Source: Pseudochryseolinea flava
GTDB lineage: Bacteria; Bacteroidota; Bacteroidia; Cytophagales; Cyclobacteriaceae
Assembly: GCF_003286915.1 (NCBI RefSeq)
Contig: NZ_QMFY01000001.1
Coordinates: 558,001 to 622,000, forward strand
Direction of reading: 5' to 3'
DNA length: 64,000 nt
The notes under the pieces were generated by a model, which saw only the letters and a list, made by a program, of their open reading frames with translations, was not told where the DNA came from and did not search any database. This document shows positions 37,497 through 46,539 of the stretch, in pieces; position 1 is the first letter of the stretch; each line of letters opens with the position of its first letter. A program made the translations under genes and the position numbers.

Positions 37497-38213
37497 ATGC
37501 TATCCGAATTACGCGACATCGTTTTCCTTGATATCGAAACGGTCGCCAATACCTACGACTATCAAAACTTAAATGAGAGGCTTAAAACGCAATGGTCTCG
37601 CAAGGCAAACTTCTTCCGGAAGAACGAGCTTCAGACAGATGAAGACATCTATCATGAACGCGCTGGTATTTACGCTGAGTTCGGAAAAATAATCTGCATC
37701 GTCGTTGGTAAATATTTCATGAACGAACAAGGACAATTCGTGCTGAAGACCAAAGCATACTATGGCGACGATGAGAAAGCGCTGTTGCTTGATTTCAACA
37801 ATATGCTTGAGAAGTTAGATCCGCGTTCAACGAAACTTTGTGCCCACAACGGAAAAGAGTTCGACTTCCCGTATTTGTGTCGCCGCATGCTGATCAACTG
37901 TGTTCCTCTTCCTTTTCTTTTAAACCTATCGGGAAAAAAATCTTGGGAGATACCTCATCTTGATACGATGGAGATGTGGAAATTCGGAGACTATAAACAT
38001 TTCACGTCACTCGATCTGCTCGCAGCCATCTTTGATGTACCCTCCAGCAAAACAGATATGGAAGGGAGTCGCGTGAACCATGCTTACCATGTAGATAAAG
38101 AACTAGAAAAGATAAAGGAGTATTGCGTACGAGATGTGTTAGTTCTCGCCCAACTTTATCTCAAGTTGAAATGCATTTCTCTTCCGAATGAATTTATAGC
38201 GCAGCAATCATGA
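37497..38213 (+). CDS. DEDDy-type 3'-5' exonuclease (PolB-like)
   Basis: A 238-residue RNase H-fold exonuclease. The order is F-L-D-I-E-T-V at the start (first acidic pair), H-N-G-K-E-F-D-F-P-Y-L-C-R-R-M in the middle (second Asp), and Y-C-V-R-D-V-L-V-L near the end (Tyr and final Asp). It resembles the stand-alone exonuclease domain of PolB-type polymerases. It probably acts in DNA repair or RNA processing. Its stop codon shares the palindrome TCATGA with the stop of the opposite gene. Confidence 0.88.
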   Translation: MLSELRDIVFLDIETVANTYDYQNLNERLKTQWSRKANFFRKNELQTDEDIYHERAGIYAEFGKIICIVVGKYFMNEQGQFVLKTKAYYGDDEKALLLDFNNMLEKLDPRSTKLCAHNGKEFDFPYLCRRMLINCVPLPFLLNLSGKKSWEIPHLDTMEMWKFGDYKHFTSLDLLAAIFDVPSSKTDMEGSRVNHAYHVDKELEKIKEYCVRDVLVLAQLYLKLKCISLPNEFIAQQS

Positions 38214-38900
38214 AAAACGTTGTCGCCCTTTTACACCTGGATAGAGTATAGGAACTGTTCCGCTGGTGAATACTTCTTTTGTGTTGATGTCCATCATCGA
38301 CAACGCGCCCGACCAACCTGCACCAGTATCCATCAACCAAATATCGCCGGAGTGCATAGGAATGTTTTGTGCGATAGGCGTATGCCCTAAATAAACTTCG
38401 TCATAAGACGTCAGCTTGAAGTCCACGCCTGCAGGAAATGAATCGATTGCCAACCGCGCGAGACGACGATCCCAAAGCAGCGTTTCCATCGACTGTTCCT
38501 GTATTGGAAATTTCGGATCAAAGCCCGCGTGCACAAATAACTTCCTGTCGAGTTCGAAGTAAAGTCTGGCATCGCTCAAAAATCGGATATGCCTTTCCGG
38601 TACTTTATCGGAATAAGAGTTGACCGTGGCCTCACCGCCTTGGTGAAACCATGCTGGATCCAAGATGCCGGAAGTCATCCACTCCAGCGTCCACCAGTCG
38701 TGGTTGCCGAGGATATAGACGAGGTTTTTGATCTTTAGCAGTTCTTCAATGCATTCGAAGGTTTGCGGCCAACCGTCACAAACATCGCCGAGGGCAATAA
38801 GCCGATCGTGCTCATAATCAAACCCAGCGCGATCTAAACACTTCCGCAGAGCTTTGTAGGCGCCATGAATGTCGCCCATGACATATGTTCTTCCCATCAA
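38208..38900 (-). CDS. Metallophosphatase (PPP-type phosphoesterase)
   Basis: A 230-residue protein. It has G-D-I-H-G-A-Y near the start, G-D-V-C-D-G-W, G-N-H-D-W-W, L-F-V-H-A-G-F and L-G-H-T-P-I. These are the metal-binding motifs of PPP-type Ser/Thr phosphatases and related diadenosine tetraphosphatases. The substrate is unknown. It converges on the exonuclease gene, with a six-base shared end. Confidence 0.9.
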   Translation of the reverse strand: MMGRTYVMGDIHGAYKALRKCLDRAGFDYEHDRLIALGDVCDGWPQTFECIEELLKIKNLVYILGNHDWWTLEWMTSGILDPAWFHQGGEATVNSYSDKVPERHIRFLSDARLYFELDRKLFVHAGFDPKFPIQEQSMETLLWDRRLARLAIDSFPAGVDFKLTSYDEVYLGHTPIAQNIPMHSGDIWLMDTGAGWSGALSMMDINTKEVFTSGTVPILYPGVKGRQRFS

Positions 38901-38991
38901 CCTTTAAACTGATTATACATCCTTTTGCTAAAAAATTAGGCCGCGATCACAAGTTTTCGGTTATTTTTACCCTGTTTAAAACCGCTAGTTA

Positions 38992-39978
38992 ATGGAACAA
39001 GTTGTCGCTGAAAAGCATCAGGAACACAAAGAAAAGGTAAAACAAGTTTATTCCGAAGTTGCAAAAGTTGTTGTTGGCCAGGAGTACATGGTCAACCGTT
39101 TGATGATCGGACTTTTCACGAACGGCCATATTTTACTGGAGGGCGTGCCTGGTCTGGCCAAAACGCTGACGGTAAGTACCCTTGCCCAAGTTTTACACCT
39201 TGATTTCCAACGCATTCAGTTTACACCTGATCTTCTTCCCGCTGATTTGATCGGTACCATGATCTACAATCAAAAGGAAGGAAAGTTCGATGTGAAGAAA
39301 GGCCCAATCTTCGCCAACATCATTCTGGCTGATGAGATTAACCGCTCGCCAGCAAAGGTGCAATCGGCGCTGCTCGAAGCCATGCAAGAAAAGCAGGTAA
39401 CGATCGGCGAGAATACCTTCAAACTAGATCGCCCATTTTTGGTGATGGCCACGCAAAACCCGGTTGACCAGGAAGGAACGTATCCACTTCCAGAAGCACA
39501 AGTCGATCGCTTTATGATGAAAGTGTTTGTCGACTACCCTACTAAAGATCAAGAAATTGAAATCATGCGCCGCATCTCGAACATGCAGTTCGATTATAAG
39601 GTGAATACAGTACTTAGTAAAGAAGATATTTTTGCTATTCGCGATCAGATCAACCGAGTAAAAATTTCGGATTCGTTAGAGCGATACATTATTGAGCTAG
39701 TCTACGCAACACGCCGTCCTTTAGATTACAACTTGAAAGATCTTGCGCAATACATTCAATTCGGCGCATCGCCACGCGCGAGTATCAATTTGAACTTGGC
39801 AGCAAAAGCCGTGGCCTATATCGACGGCCGCGACTACGTTTTGCCTGAGGATATCAAAGATGTTGCTGTTGATGTAATGGGACACCGCATTATTTTAAAT
39901 TACGAAGCGGAAGCCGACAACATCAAAACAAGTAGCGTCATCAAGTCAATTCTTTCAAAAGTTCCGATCAGCAAGTAG
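38992..39978 (+). CDS. MoxR-family AAA+ ATPase
   Basis: A 328-residue AAA+ protein. Walker A is G-V-P-G-L-A-K-T, Walker B is I-L-A-D-E-I-N-R-S and sensor 1 is M-A-T-Q-N-P-V-D-Q-E-G-T-Y-P-L-P-E-A. The C-terminal lid is complete. MoxR ATPases act as chaperones for metal insertion or complex assembly and usually precede a DUF58 and VWA-domain gene set. None of those partners follows here; a terminator and a lipoprotein gene do. Confidence 0.93.
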   Translation: MEQVVAEKHQEHKEKVKQVYSEVAKVVVGQEYMVNRLMIGLFTNGHILLEGVPGLAKTLTVSTLAQVLHLDFQRIQFTPDLLPADLIGTMIYNQKEGKFDVKKGPIFANIILADEINRSPAKVQSALLEAMQEKQVTIGENTFKLDRPFLVMATQNPVDQEGTYPLPEAQVDRFMMKVFVDYPTKDQEIEIMRRISNMQFDYKVNTVLSKEDIFAIRDQINRVKISDSLERYIIELVYATRRPLDYNLKDLAQYIQFGASPRASINLNLAAKAVAYIDGRDYVLPEDIKDVAVDVMGHRIILNYEAEADNIKTSSVIKSILSKVPISK

Positions 39979-39999
39979 TCATAACACCCGAACATAATT

Positions 40000-40046
40000 A
40001 CGCTTTGCTTCGCGTCGACTTCTCTCGCGTAGCAAAGCGTTCTTTT
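40000..40046 (+). terminator. Terminator after the MoxR gene
   Basis: A perfect 10-bp outer stem (ACGCTTTGCT with AGCAAAGCGT), a shorter inner CGCG/CGCG stem, and a TCTTTTT tail. Confidence 0.85.
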
Positions 40047-40307
40047 TACGTGTCACCGAGTTTCACTTGATGAAACTTCTACTTGACTGTTTGATTCCCT
40101 AAAATTTCAAATTAACAATTTCGTAACCACGAAAAGTGGCTCCTCTGTGTATTCAGCGCTATCCACAACTGCGCGCTGAAAGGTCAATAATATTGTGTTA
40201 AACTTAGGTTAATGCTCTTTACAATTTGGTAATGGCCACCTCGGATTGGTTTAACATTAGATCCCCACCTTTGATGCGGAATTAAGTAAAACTAAAACTT
40301 ATTACAC
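40047..40307. other. Leader and promoter region of the beta-helix lipoprotein gene
   Basis: Contains two perfect hairpins, AGTTTCA/TGAAACT (40059-40077) and TTCAGCGC/GCGCTGAA (40152-40180), and a candidate promoter at 40246-40273. No small gene is evident. The hairpins lie upstream of the proposed promoter and could be regulator-binding palindromes. Confidence 0.5.
40246..40273 (+). promoter_or_regulatory. Candidate promoter TTG-N17-CACCTTTG
   Basis: A TTG -33 core at 40246-40248 is followed after 17 bases by CACCTTTG, one mismatch from TAnnTTTG at 40266-40273. It would place the transcript start about 28 bases before the lipoprotein gene. Confidence 0.45.
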
Positions 40308-41567
40308 ATGAAAAAATTCTTATCCCTGCTCGCCATTGCGGCCATGGTTTCGTCTTTTATGGCTTGTAGCGATGACGACGATGATGAAGATCCGGTAAAA
40401 CCAGATGCAGAAGTTGTTGTTGTAAAAGGATCAATCAATGCTAACACGACTTGGACAAAAGACAAAATCTATGAATTGGATGGTCGTGTTATCGTTACCA
40501 ATGGCATTAAGCTTACAATCGAAGCGGGTACTATTATTAAAGGACAAGAAGGAGAAGGCGCTGATGCGAGTGCACTTATGATTGCTCGTGGTGGTGTTAT
40601 TAGTGCAGTAGGAACGGCGGAAGAACCGATCATTTTCACCAGTGTGCTTGACGATATTCAGCCTGGCCAAAAAGCTGGAACAACACTTGACGTTGACGAT
40701 AAAGGAAAATGGGGTGGTCTTGTTATTTTAGGTAAAGCTCCGATCTCTGTAGCTGGTGCAACAGAAGCTCAGATCGAAGGTGTACCTGCAGGTGAAACAC
40801 TCGGATTATACGGTGGCGATGCTGCCAATGACGATTCAGGAGATCTTCGTTATATCTCTATCCGTCATGGTGGTACGGTGTTAACGGGTGGTAGCGAAAT
40901 CAACGGCCTTACATTGGGTGGTGTAGGAAATGGTACATCCATCAGCGATATCGAAATCTTCGGCAACGTAGATGATGGCGTTGAATTCTTCGGTGGTACT
41001 GTAAACGTATCGAACATTCTTGTGAGCTACCAAGGTGATGACGGAATCGACATCGATCAAGCATACGCTGGTACAATCAATGGATTCATGGTTATTCACG
41101 GTGGTGATACAGACGAAGCCCTTGAAATCGATGGCCCAGAAGGTGCTGCCAACGCTGACGGTAAGTTTACGTTGAAGAATGGAACAATCGTAGGTGACCC
41201 AACACAAGCTAACGACGCATCAAGCCTTGCTGATATCAAATCAAAAGCACAAGGTTCATTCGATAACATCGTGTTCAAAGGTTATCCTGCAAACAAGGCA
41301 ATCAAAATTGCTGCGAGCTACAACGGTGAATGTGGCTCTTCTTCAAATGCATATTCTAAACTTGTGAATGAGGATTTAACTTTCAGCACAGTACAATTCA
41401 CAGGCTACGTGGTGAATGTATACAATGCTACAGAAGGTTCTGCTTGCTCGACTACAACGGATACAGAGAACGCGCGCGAACTGGTTGTATCGGCAGCTGC
41501 TACTGGCGGCCCTGCAATTGCAACATGGAACTGGACAATCTCTCAAGTGAAATCACTTATTAAATAG
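40308..41567 (+). CDS. Surface lipoprotein with predicted beta-helix domain
   Basis: A 419-residue lipoprotein with signal M-K-K-F-L-S-L-L-A and lipobox ending S-F-M-A-C. The lipidated Cys is followed directly by S-D-D-D-D-D-E-D, matching the Asp-rich lipoprotein export signal known from Bacteroides, so it is probably exposed at the cell surface. The body (I-T-N-G-I-K-L-T-I-E-A-G-T-I-I-K-G, then G-G-V-I-S-A-V-G-T-A-E-E-P-I-I-F-T-S) has repeated short strands as in right-handed beta helices. It precedes a TonB-dependent receptor on the same strand and may help capture its ligand. The ligand is unknown. Confidence 0.82.
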   Translation: MKKFLSLLAIAAMVSSFMACSDDDDDEDPVKPDAEVVVVKGSINANTTWTKDKIYELDGRVIVTNGIKLTIEAGTIIKGQEGEGADASALMIARGGVISAVGTAEEPIIFTSVLDDIQPGQKAGTTLDVDDKGKWGGLVILGKAPISVAGATEAQIEGVPAGETLGLYGGDAANDDSGDLRYISIRHGGTVLTGGSEINGLTLGGVGNGTSISDIEIFGNVDDGVEFFGGTVNVSNILVSYQGDDGIDIDQAYAGTINGFMVIHGGDTDEALEIDGPEGAANADGKFTLKNGTIVGDPTQANDASSLADIKSKAQGSFDNIVFKGYPANKAIKIAASYNGECGSSSNAYSKLVNEDLTFSTVQFTGYVVNVYNATEGSACSTTTDTENARELVVSAAATGGPAIATWNWTISQVKSLIK

Positions 41568-41600
41568 AGCGTAGTACCTCCAACGGCGTATATACACGAA

Positions 41601-41627
41601 GCCTCGACGACTGTCGGGGCTTTTGTG
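41601..41627 (+). terminator. Terminator after the lipoprotein gene
   Basis: Stem GCCTCGAC/GTCGGGGC with a GACT loop followed by TTTTGTGTTT. It implies that the receptor gene has its own promoter or is reached by partial read-through. Confidence 0.75.
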
Positions 41628-41834
41628 TTTTACTGATGTAGCAACCTTAAATTTTGTATCGTAAACTGTTTACTTTAATTCAACTTGTCGTTGTATATAA
41701 GCACAGTATTAAAATTCGTTATCGACAACGGTTGCTTCAAAACATGCTGGCAATGTTATGGTAATGTTATCAAAACATACCGAATCTTAAACAGGACGTA
41801 ATGTCTTAAAATCCAGACTGTGAGTTACATCGGG

Positions 41835-41842
41835 TAACTTTG
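41835..41842 (+). promoter_or_regulatory. Candidate -7 promoter element TAACTTTG
   Basis: An exact TAnnTTTG match followed by CA, 22 bases before the receptor ATG at 41864. It supports the choice of that ATG, because the upstream TTG at 41840 would lie inside the promoter. No clear -33 box is seen. Confidence 0.5.
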
Positions 41843-41863
41843 CACGCAATTCAAAGTCATCCA

Positions 41864-44671
41864 ATGAAAAAATTAATGTTTGTAACGGCGATGTTTGTGT
41901 TAAGCATTTCCGCTATGGCTCAAAAAGGTTTTGTTAGAGGAAAAGTTACCGATGGTGAAACTGGCGAAGCACTATATGGTGCTGCCGTGATTGAAAGAGG
42001 TACTAGCAACGGCGCTGTTTCAGATTTTGACGGGAATTTTTCCGTTCCATTAGATCCAGGCATGCACACCCTCGTGATTACGTTCGTATCCTATCAAACG
42101 CAAACTATAGAGAACGTCGAAGTAAAAGCAGGTGCTGTTACAACGTTAGACCTCGTGTTGAAAGCTGATGTATCGCAACTTGCAGAAGTTGTCGTAACAG
42201 GTCAGGCCATGGGTGATAGCGAAGCCGGTATTCTAACGCTTCAAAAAAAATCAGCAAACGTAGTCGATGGTGTATCCAATCAAACCTTCCGAAACACTGG
42301 CGATAGAGACCTTTCTTCCGCGATGGGCCGTGTAACGGGTGTATCTGTGCAAGGTGGAAAATTTGTTTATGTGCGAGGACTAGGTGACCGATACACGCGC
42401 ACGACATTAAACGGAATGACCATACCTGGTCTCGATCCTGATAGAAATGATGTGCAGATAGACGTGTTCCCGACGTCAGTGCTGGAAAATGTAATTGTAT
42501 ATAAAACGTTCTCACCAAACCTACCTGGCGATTTTACCGGCGGTATGGTTGATGTGGAAACGAAAAACTTCCCGGAAGAAAAAGTCACTTCTTTTTCACT
42601 TGGTCTTCGCTACAATCCGGAAATGAATCTACAGAAAGATTTCCTAAGCTATCAAGGCGGAAATACCGACTGGTTAGGATTTGACGACGGCACGCGTAAG
42701 TTACCGTTCTCTGAAAATGCTAAAATTCCAGATGAGTCTCTTCGTCGCCCTGAACTTGAAACCATGACGAGAAGTCTTAATCCACAACTAGGTGTAGATC
42801 GCAAGAGAAGTTTTCTCAACACGGTGCTTACATTCAATCATGGAAATCAGATCAACAAACAAAATCACACCATCGGTTACAGTGCTATCTTTAATTACCA
42901 AAGCAGATATGAGCATTTTGACGATGTGGAATTCGGTGACTACACGAAAGATGATGATCGCAGCGACAAAAACCTATTCGCAGAAGAAATTAGAAAAGGA
43001 CAACTATCGCGATACAGCGTATTGTGGAGTGCGTTATTATCAGGTTCGTTAAAGTTTGAAAACCACACCCTCACGGCAAGCATCTTCAGAACACAGAATG
43101 GTGTGTCTGAAGCTTCTGAACGCATCAGCACAAACTACGATAGAACGAACGCTGTGCTCTACGACAACATCCTTACTTATTCACAACGTTCGGTTACCAA
43201 TGGGATTTTATCAGGAACACATCAACTTGGCAAGCTTCGTGCAAGTTGGAAAAACTCCTTCACACTTGCCCGTACATACGACCCTGATTTCCGCGTAACG
43301 TCGATCGAGATCACAGATGAAGTTGCTACGCTCAATCCGGGTGCTGGTGCCGGTATCGGAAGATTCTGGCGCGATCTCAATGAAATGAATGAGAACTTGA
43401 AAGTAGATTTTACGCTTCCCTATGGAAAAGCAAACAAATTCCAATTTGGTGCAGCGGGAGTTTATAAGGACAGAAAATTTGATGTGTACAATTATCGCAT
43501 CGATGCGACTACCCGCACGGGCGTACCTGTTGATCCAAATTATTTTCTTCAACCAGAAAACATCTGGACACCAAGTGAAGAACAAGGTTCATTCCTCGAT
43601 GGAAATCCACAAGAAGCGAATAACTACGAAGGAACATCAAGTGTATATGCGGGTTATGTTATGACAGAAATGGTATTCGGAAACCTAAAAGCAATTTACG
43701 GCGCGAGACTTGAAAAGGCGGATATGCACTACACAGGTGAAGATACACAAGGTAATACGTATGATAAGGAGCACACGTTAGACGAACTCAATATCTTGCC
43801 TTCTGTAAATCTCGTGTATTCATTGAGCGAAACAATGAATGTAAGAGGTTCATTCGGTCAAACTGTAGCGCGTCCTTCTTTCAAAGAGAAGTCTGCTGCA
43901 CAAATTTACGACCCGATCACCAAACGTCTCTTCAATGGTAATCTGGCATTACAGCAAACAGAGATCAGCAATTACGACCTTCGCTTGGAGAATTTCTTCA
44001 CGGGCGGTGCGGGCGATATGTTTGCTGTATCATTATTCTATAAAGCATTCAATGGACATATCGAGCTTGTGACCTACGATGTAGCACCTGGAGATGTTAA
44101 ACCGAGAAATGCTGGTGACAGTAGAGTGTATGGAACGGAAGTTGAGTTCAAAAAGAGACTCGGCTTTATCGCACCATTCTTGTCTAATATTGGCTTCGGT
44201 ACGAACGTCACGATCGCGCGATCTGAAGTTGATATCAAAGAACTAGCCATCAACGAGAGCGGCTTCACTGAATTCGAATCACGTCAGCTTAATGCACGCG
44301 TCGGTGAAACGATTGAGGATACGCGTCCAATGACCGGACAATCTCCTTATCTTATCAATGCTTACCTCAACTACTCAGATAAAAATGATTTGATGAATAT
44401 CAACTTGTCGTATAACGTTCAAGGCGAGAGTTTGTCGATCGTTGGTGTTGGAGCTAACGCTGACGTCTACACGCAACCATTCCATAGTTTGAATTGCAAC
44501 ATCTACAGAAACTTCGGCGTGAATAAAAATCACCGATTTACCTTTGGTGTGAACAATATCTTGAAAGCTGAAAGAAAAGATTTCTATAAATCGTACGGTG
44601 GCGAAGAAGCAATCTATTCGATATTCCGCCCTGGAAGAACTTTCAGCTTAACCTACGGCATAACATTTTAA
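41864..44671 (+). CDS. TonB-dependent outer-membrane receptor
   Basis: A 935-residue protein from the ATG at 41864. After a signal peptide (cleavage near S-A-M-A-Q) comes a carboxypeptidase-regulatory-like domain (V-R-G-K-V-T-D-G-E-T-G-E-A-L-Y-G-A-A-V), then a plug domain with V-Y-V-R-G-L-G-D-R-Y-T-R-T-T-L-N-G and P-G-D-F-T-G-G-M-V-D-V-E-T. A large beta barrel ends in T-Y-G-I-T-F with the terminal Phe expected of outer-membrane proteins. It imports a ligand driven by TonB-ExbBD. The gene before it encodes a surface lipoprotein; the pair is not of SusC/SusD type. Confidence 0.92.
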   Translation: MKKLMFVTAMFVLSISAMAQKGFVRGKVTDGETGEALYGAAVIERGTSNGAVSDFDGNFSVPLDPGMHTLVITFVSYQTQTIENVEVKAGAVTTLDLVLKADVSQLAEVVVTGQAMGDSEAGILTLQKKSANVVDGVSNQTFRNTGDRDLSSAMGRVTGVSVQGGKFVYVRGLGDRYTRTTLNGMTIPGLDPDRNDVQIDVFPTSVLENVIVYKTFSPNLPGDFTGGMVDVETKNFPEEKVTSFSLGLRYNPEMNLQKDFLSYQGGNTDWLGFDDGTRKLPFSENAKIPDESLRRPELETMTRSLNPQLGVDRKRSFLNTVLTFNHGNQINKQNHTIGYSAIFNYQSRYEHFDDVEFGDYTKDDDRSDKNLFAEEIRKGQLSRYSVLWSALLSGSLKFENHTLTASIFRTQNGVSEASERISTNYDRTNAVLYDNILTYSQRSVTNGILSGTHQLGKLRASWKNSFTLARTYDPDFRVTSIEITDEVATLNPGAGAGIGRFWRDLNEMNENLKVDFTLPYGKANKFQFGAAGVYKDRKFDVYNYRIDATTRTGVPVDPNYFLQPENIWTPSEEQGSFLDGNPQEANNYEGTSSVYAGYVMTEMVFGNLKAIYGARLEKADMHYTGEDTQGNTYDKEHTLDELNILPSVNLVYSLSETMNVRGSFGQTVARPSFKEKSAAQIYDPITKRLFNGNLALQQTEISNYDLRLENFFTGGAGDMFAVSLFYKAFNGHIELVTYDVAPGDVKPRNAGDSRVYGTEVEFKKRLGFIAPFLSNIGFGTNVTIARSEVDIKELAINESGFTEFESRQLNARVGETIEDTRPMTGQSPYLINAYLNYSDKNDLMNINLSYNVQGESLSIVGVGANADVYTQPFHSLNCNIYRNFGVNKNHRFTFGVNNILKAERKDFYKSYGGEEAIYSIFRPGRTFSLTYGITF

Positions 44672-44692
44672 ATAGAGCGCAAAAATGTTTTG

Positions 44693-44728
44693 AAGCCGAC
44701 TTACTTCAATAAGTCGGCTTTTCTTTTT
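44693..44728 (+). terminator. Terminator after the TonB receptor gene
   Basis: A perfect 11-bp stem (AAGCCGACTTA with TAAGTCGGCTT), a CTTCAA loop, and a T-rich tail. Confidence 0.9.
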
Positions 44729-44772
44729 TTGAATCAACTGTGTAGTAATTTTTGACAGAGGCGTGCTAGTAC

Positions 44773-45471
44773 TTAGTTTACTTTACGCTGCTTTTCACGA
44801 TGCATCTCAACAATCTTTTTTACTTGCACACCAGCTTGTACAACCGAATCTTGGTCTTGTTTATTCTTTTCTATTTTTTTAAGTAGCGCTTCATGCTCCG
44901 CTTTGTTTGCTTCCAACGATTTTTCCAATTGCGCTTTTTCACGCTTGTTATCTTCTAGACGCGTCGCGAGTGATTTACTTTCGTTCGATAACTTTTGTTG
45001 CTGACGCTCAACGGCCTGATATGCACGTGAAGATTCATCTACCTGGACTTGGATTTTGCTCCTATAATATTGGACACCAAAATCATGCAGCACGTTCTCC
45101 AACTCCTTCTCGAGGGTAGTCACCTGCTCCTTGGTAAGTGTTGATCGATCGAAACCCAGCCATACTGACGTCGTTGCGTTACCTTTCTCTTGTGTTATAC
45201 CGTAGAGTGACGAAATGTATTTTATCCCCATTACTGTAGGTTCCGACACAGTAATCACATCGTTCTGCTTAACTTTTCCATATCCTTTCAAATATTTTGA
45301 GAACGAATTCGTCACATCAGCTAAAGCACCGTCTAATGTCACGATATAACCTGCTACACTTTGATTCTTTACGCCAGCACTTTCTTTTTTTACTTTCACG
45401 GTTTGACTCGATCCTGCTACGCTAATAGAAATGGCAAGGGCAAGGACGATAACCTTTTTTGGGGACATCAT
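44773..45471 (-). CDS. Secreted coiled-coil hypothetical protein
   Basis: A 232-residue protein with a signal peptide (V-I-V-L-A-L-A-I-S-I-S-V-A-G-S-S). A globular N-terminal part runs to about residue 140. Then comes a long charged coiled coil (about 150-232), rich in Lys, Glu and Gln, such as L-E-K-S-L-E-A-N-K-A-E-H-E-A-L-L-K-K. I do not recognise a family. It is probably periplasmic. It is divergent from the epimerase gene, with 60 bases between starts. Confidence 0.75.
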   Translation of the reverse strand: MMSPKKVIVLALAISISVAGSSQTVKVKKESAGVKNQSVAGYIVTLDGALADVTNSFSKYLKGYGKVKQNDVITVSEPTVMGIKYISSLYGITQEKGNATTSVWLGFDRSTLTKEQVTTLEKELENVLHDFGVQYYRSKIQVQVDESSRAYQAVERQQQKLSNESKSLATRLEDNKREKAQLEKSLEANKAEHEALLKKIEKNKQDQDSVVQAGVQVKKIVEMHREKQRKVN

Positions 45472-45531
45472 GTTTACTAGTAAATTGTTATTTGTTCAAA
45501 ACTAATTAAAAAAATTGTCGACGCGGAAATT

Positions 45532-46446
45532 ATGGCAAATCCAAAAAATATTTTGATCACAGGAGCATCAGGACTCATTGGCTCACGATTAACGGATATG
45601 CTTTTAGAACGAGGCTACAACGTCAGTCATCTCGGAAGAAAAAAACAATCAGGAAAAATCAAATCGTTTGTTTGGAATGTTGATCGAAACATCATTGAGC
45701 CTGACGCTTTCGATGGCGTTGATGCAATCATCCACCTTGCAGGCGCGCCGGTAGCAGAAAAGCGTTGGACGAAATCACGCAAATTGGAGATCATCAATAG
45801 CAGAACCTTATCAACACGACTGTTGCATGATACCCTGCAAGCCCGAAAGCACAACGTTAAAACCGTGGTGTCGGCGTCAGCAATCGGATACTATGGATTC
45901 GATCGCGAAGAGCAATTCACCGAGACAAGCACGCCAGGCGTAGATTTCCTCGCGCAAGTTACGTACGCGTGGGAGCAGGAAGCTGATAAGATTGCAAAAC
46001 TTGGTATACGCCTGGTAAAAGTTCGCGTGGGCATCGTGTTGAGTAGCAATGGTGGCGCCATCAAAGAGATGATGAAACCGATACAATACTTTGTTGGTTC
46101 ACCACTTGGCAACGGCAATCAATATCAAAGCTGGATTCACATCGATGACATCTGTGGAATTTTTATCAAAGCCCTTGAAGACGAAACGATGAACGGTGCA
46201 GTGAACGGTGCCGCGCCCAATCCAGTCACCAACAGAGAACTTACAAAAGCCATTGCAGCAGCATTACACAGACCGCTCTTTCTTCCACCGGTACCATCGT
46301 TCGTGTTGAGATTAATACTTGGTGAAATGGCGAACATCGCGTTGAAGGGTAGTCGTGTTATTCCTGAGAAGGCAGTACAACACGGGTATCGTTTTCAGTT
46401 CGCTGATGTAAAAGATGCGGTTAACGACCTCCTTAAAAAAGGGTGA
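45532..46446 (+). CDS. TIGR01777-family NAD-dependent epimerase-like protein
   Basis: A 304-residue SDR-fold protein. The N-terminal Rossmann loop is I-T-G-A-S-G-L-I-G-S-R-L-T, followed by I-I-H-L-A-G-A-P-V-A-E-K-R-W, S-A-S-A-I-G-Y-Y-G and W-I-H-I-D-D-I-C-G. The C-terminal part resembles DUF1731. The family includes E. coli YfcH. The substrate is unknown. It starts 60 bases from the divergent coiled-coil gene. Confidence 0.9.
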   Translation: MANPKNILITGASGLIGSRLTDMLLERGYNVSHLGRKKQSGKIKSFVWNVDRNIIEPDAFDGVDAIIHLAGAPVAEKRWTKSRKLEIINSRTLSTRLLHDTLQARKHNVKTVVSASAIGYYGFDREEQFTETSTPGVDFLAQVTYAWEQEADKIAKLGIRLVKVRVGIVLSSNGGAIKEMMKPIQYFVGSPLGNGNQYQSWIHIDDICGIFIKALEDETMNGAVNGAAPNPVTNRELTKAIAAALHRPLFLPPVPSFVLRLILGEMANIALKGSRVIPEKAVQHGYRFQFADVKDAVNDLLKKG

Positions 46447-46539
46447 TCATCATCGCTGTGCGCATCGTCATGATCTTTGTGGATTACATTTTTTAACAAC
46501 ATCCTTGTATATTCGTTCGCAACGTTTTAGGTTAAGAGC

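Noticed and set aside
44573-44600. Heptad-like GAAAGCTGAAAG inside the TonB receptor gene
   Set aside because: It is only two units within a conserved coding region and does not keep the 7-base period further.
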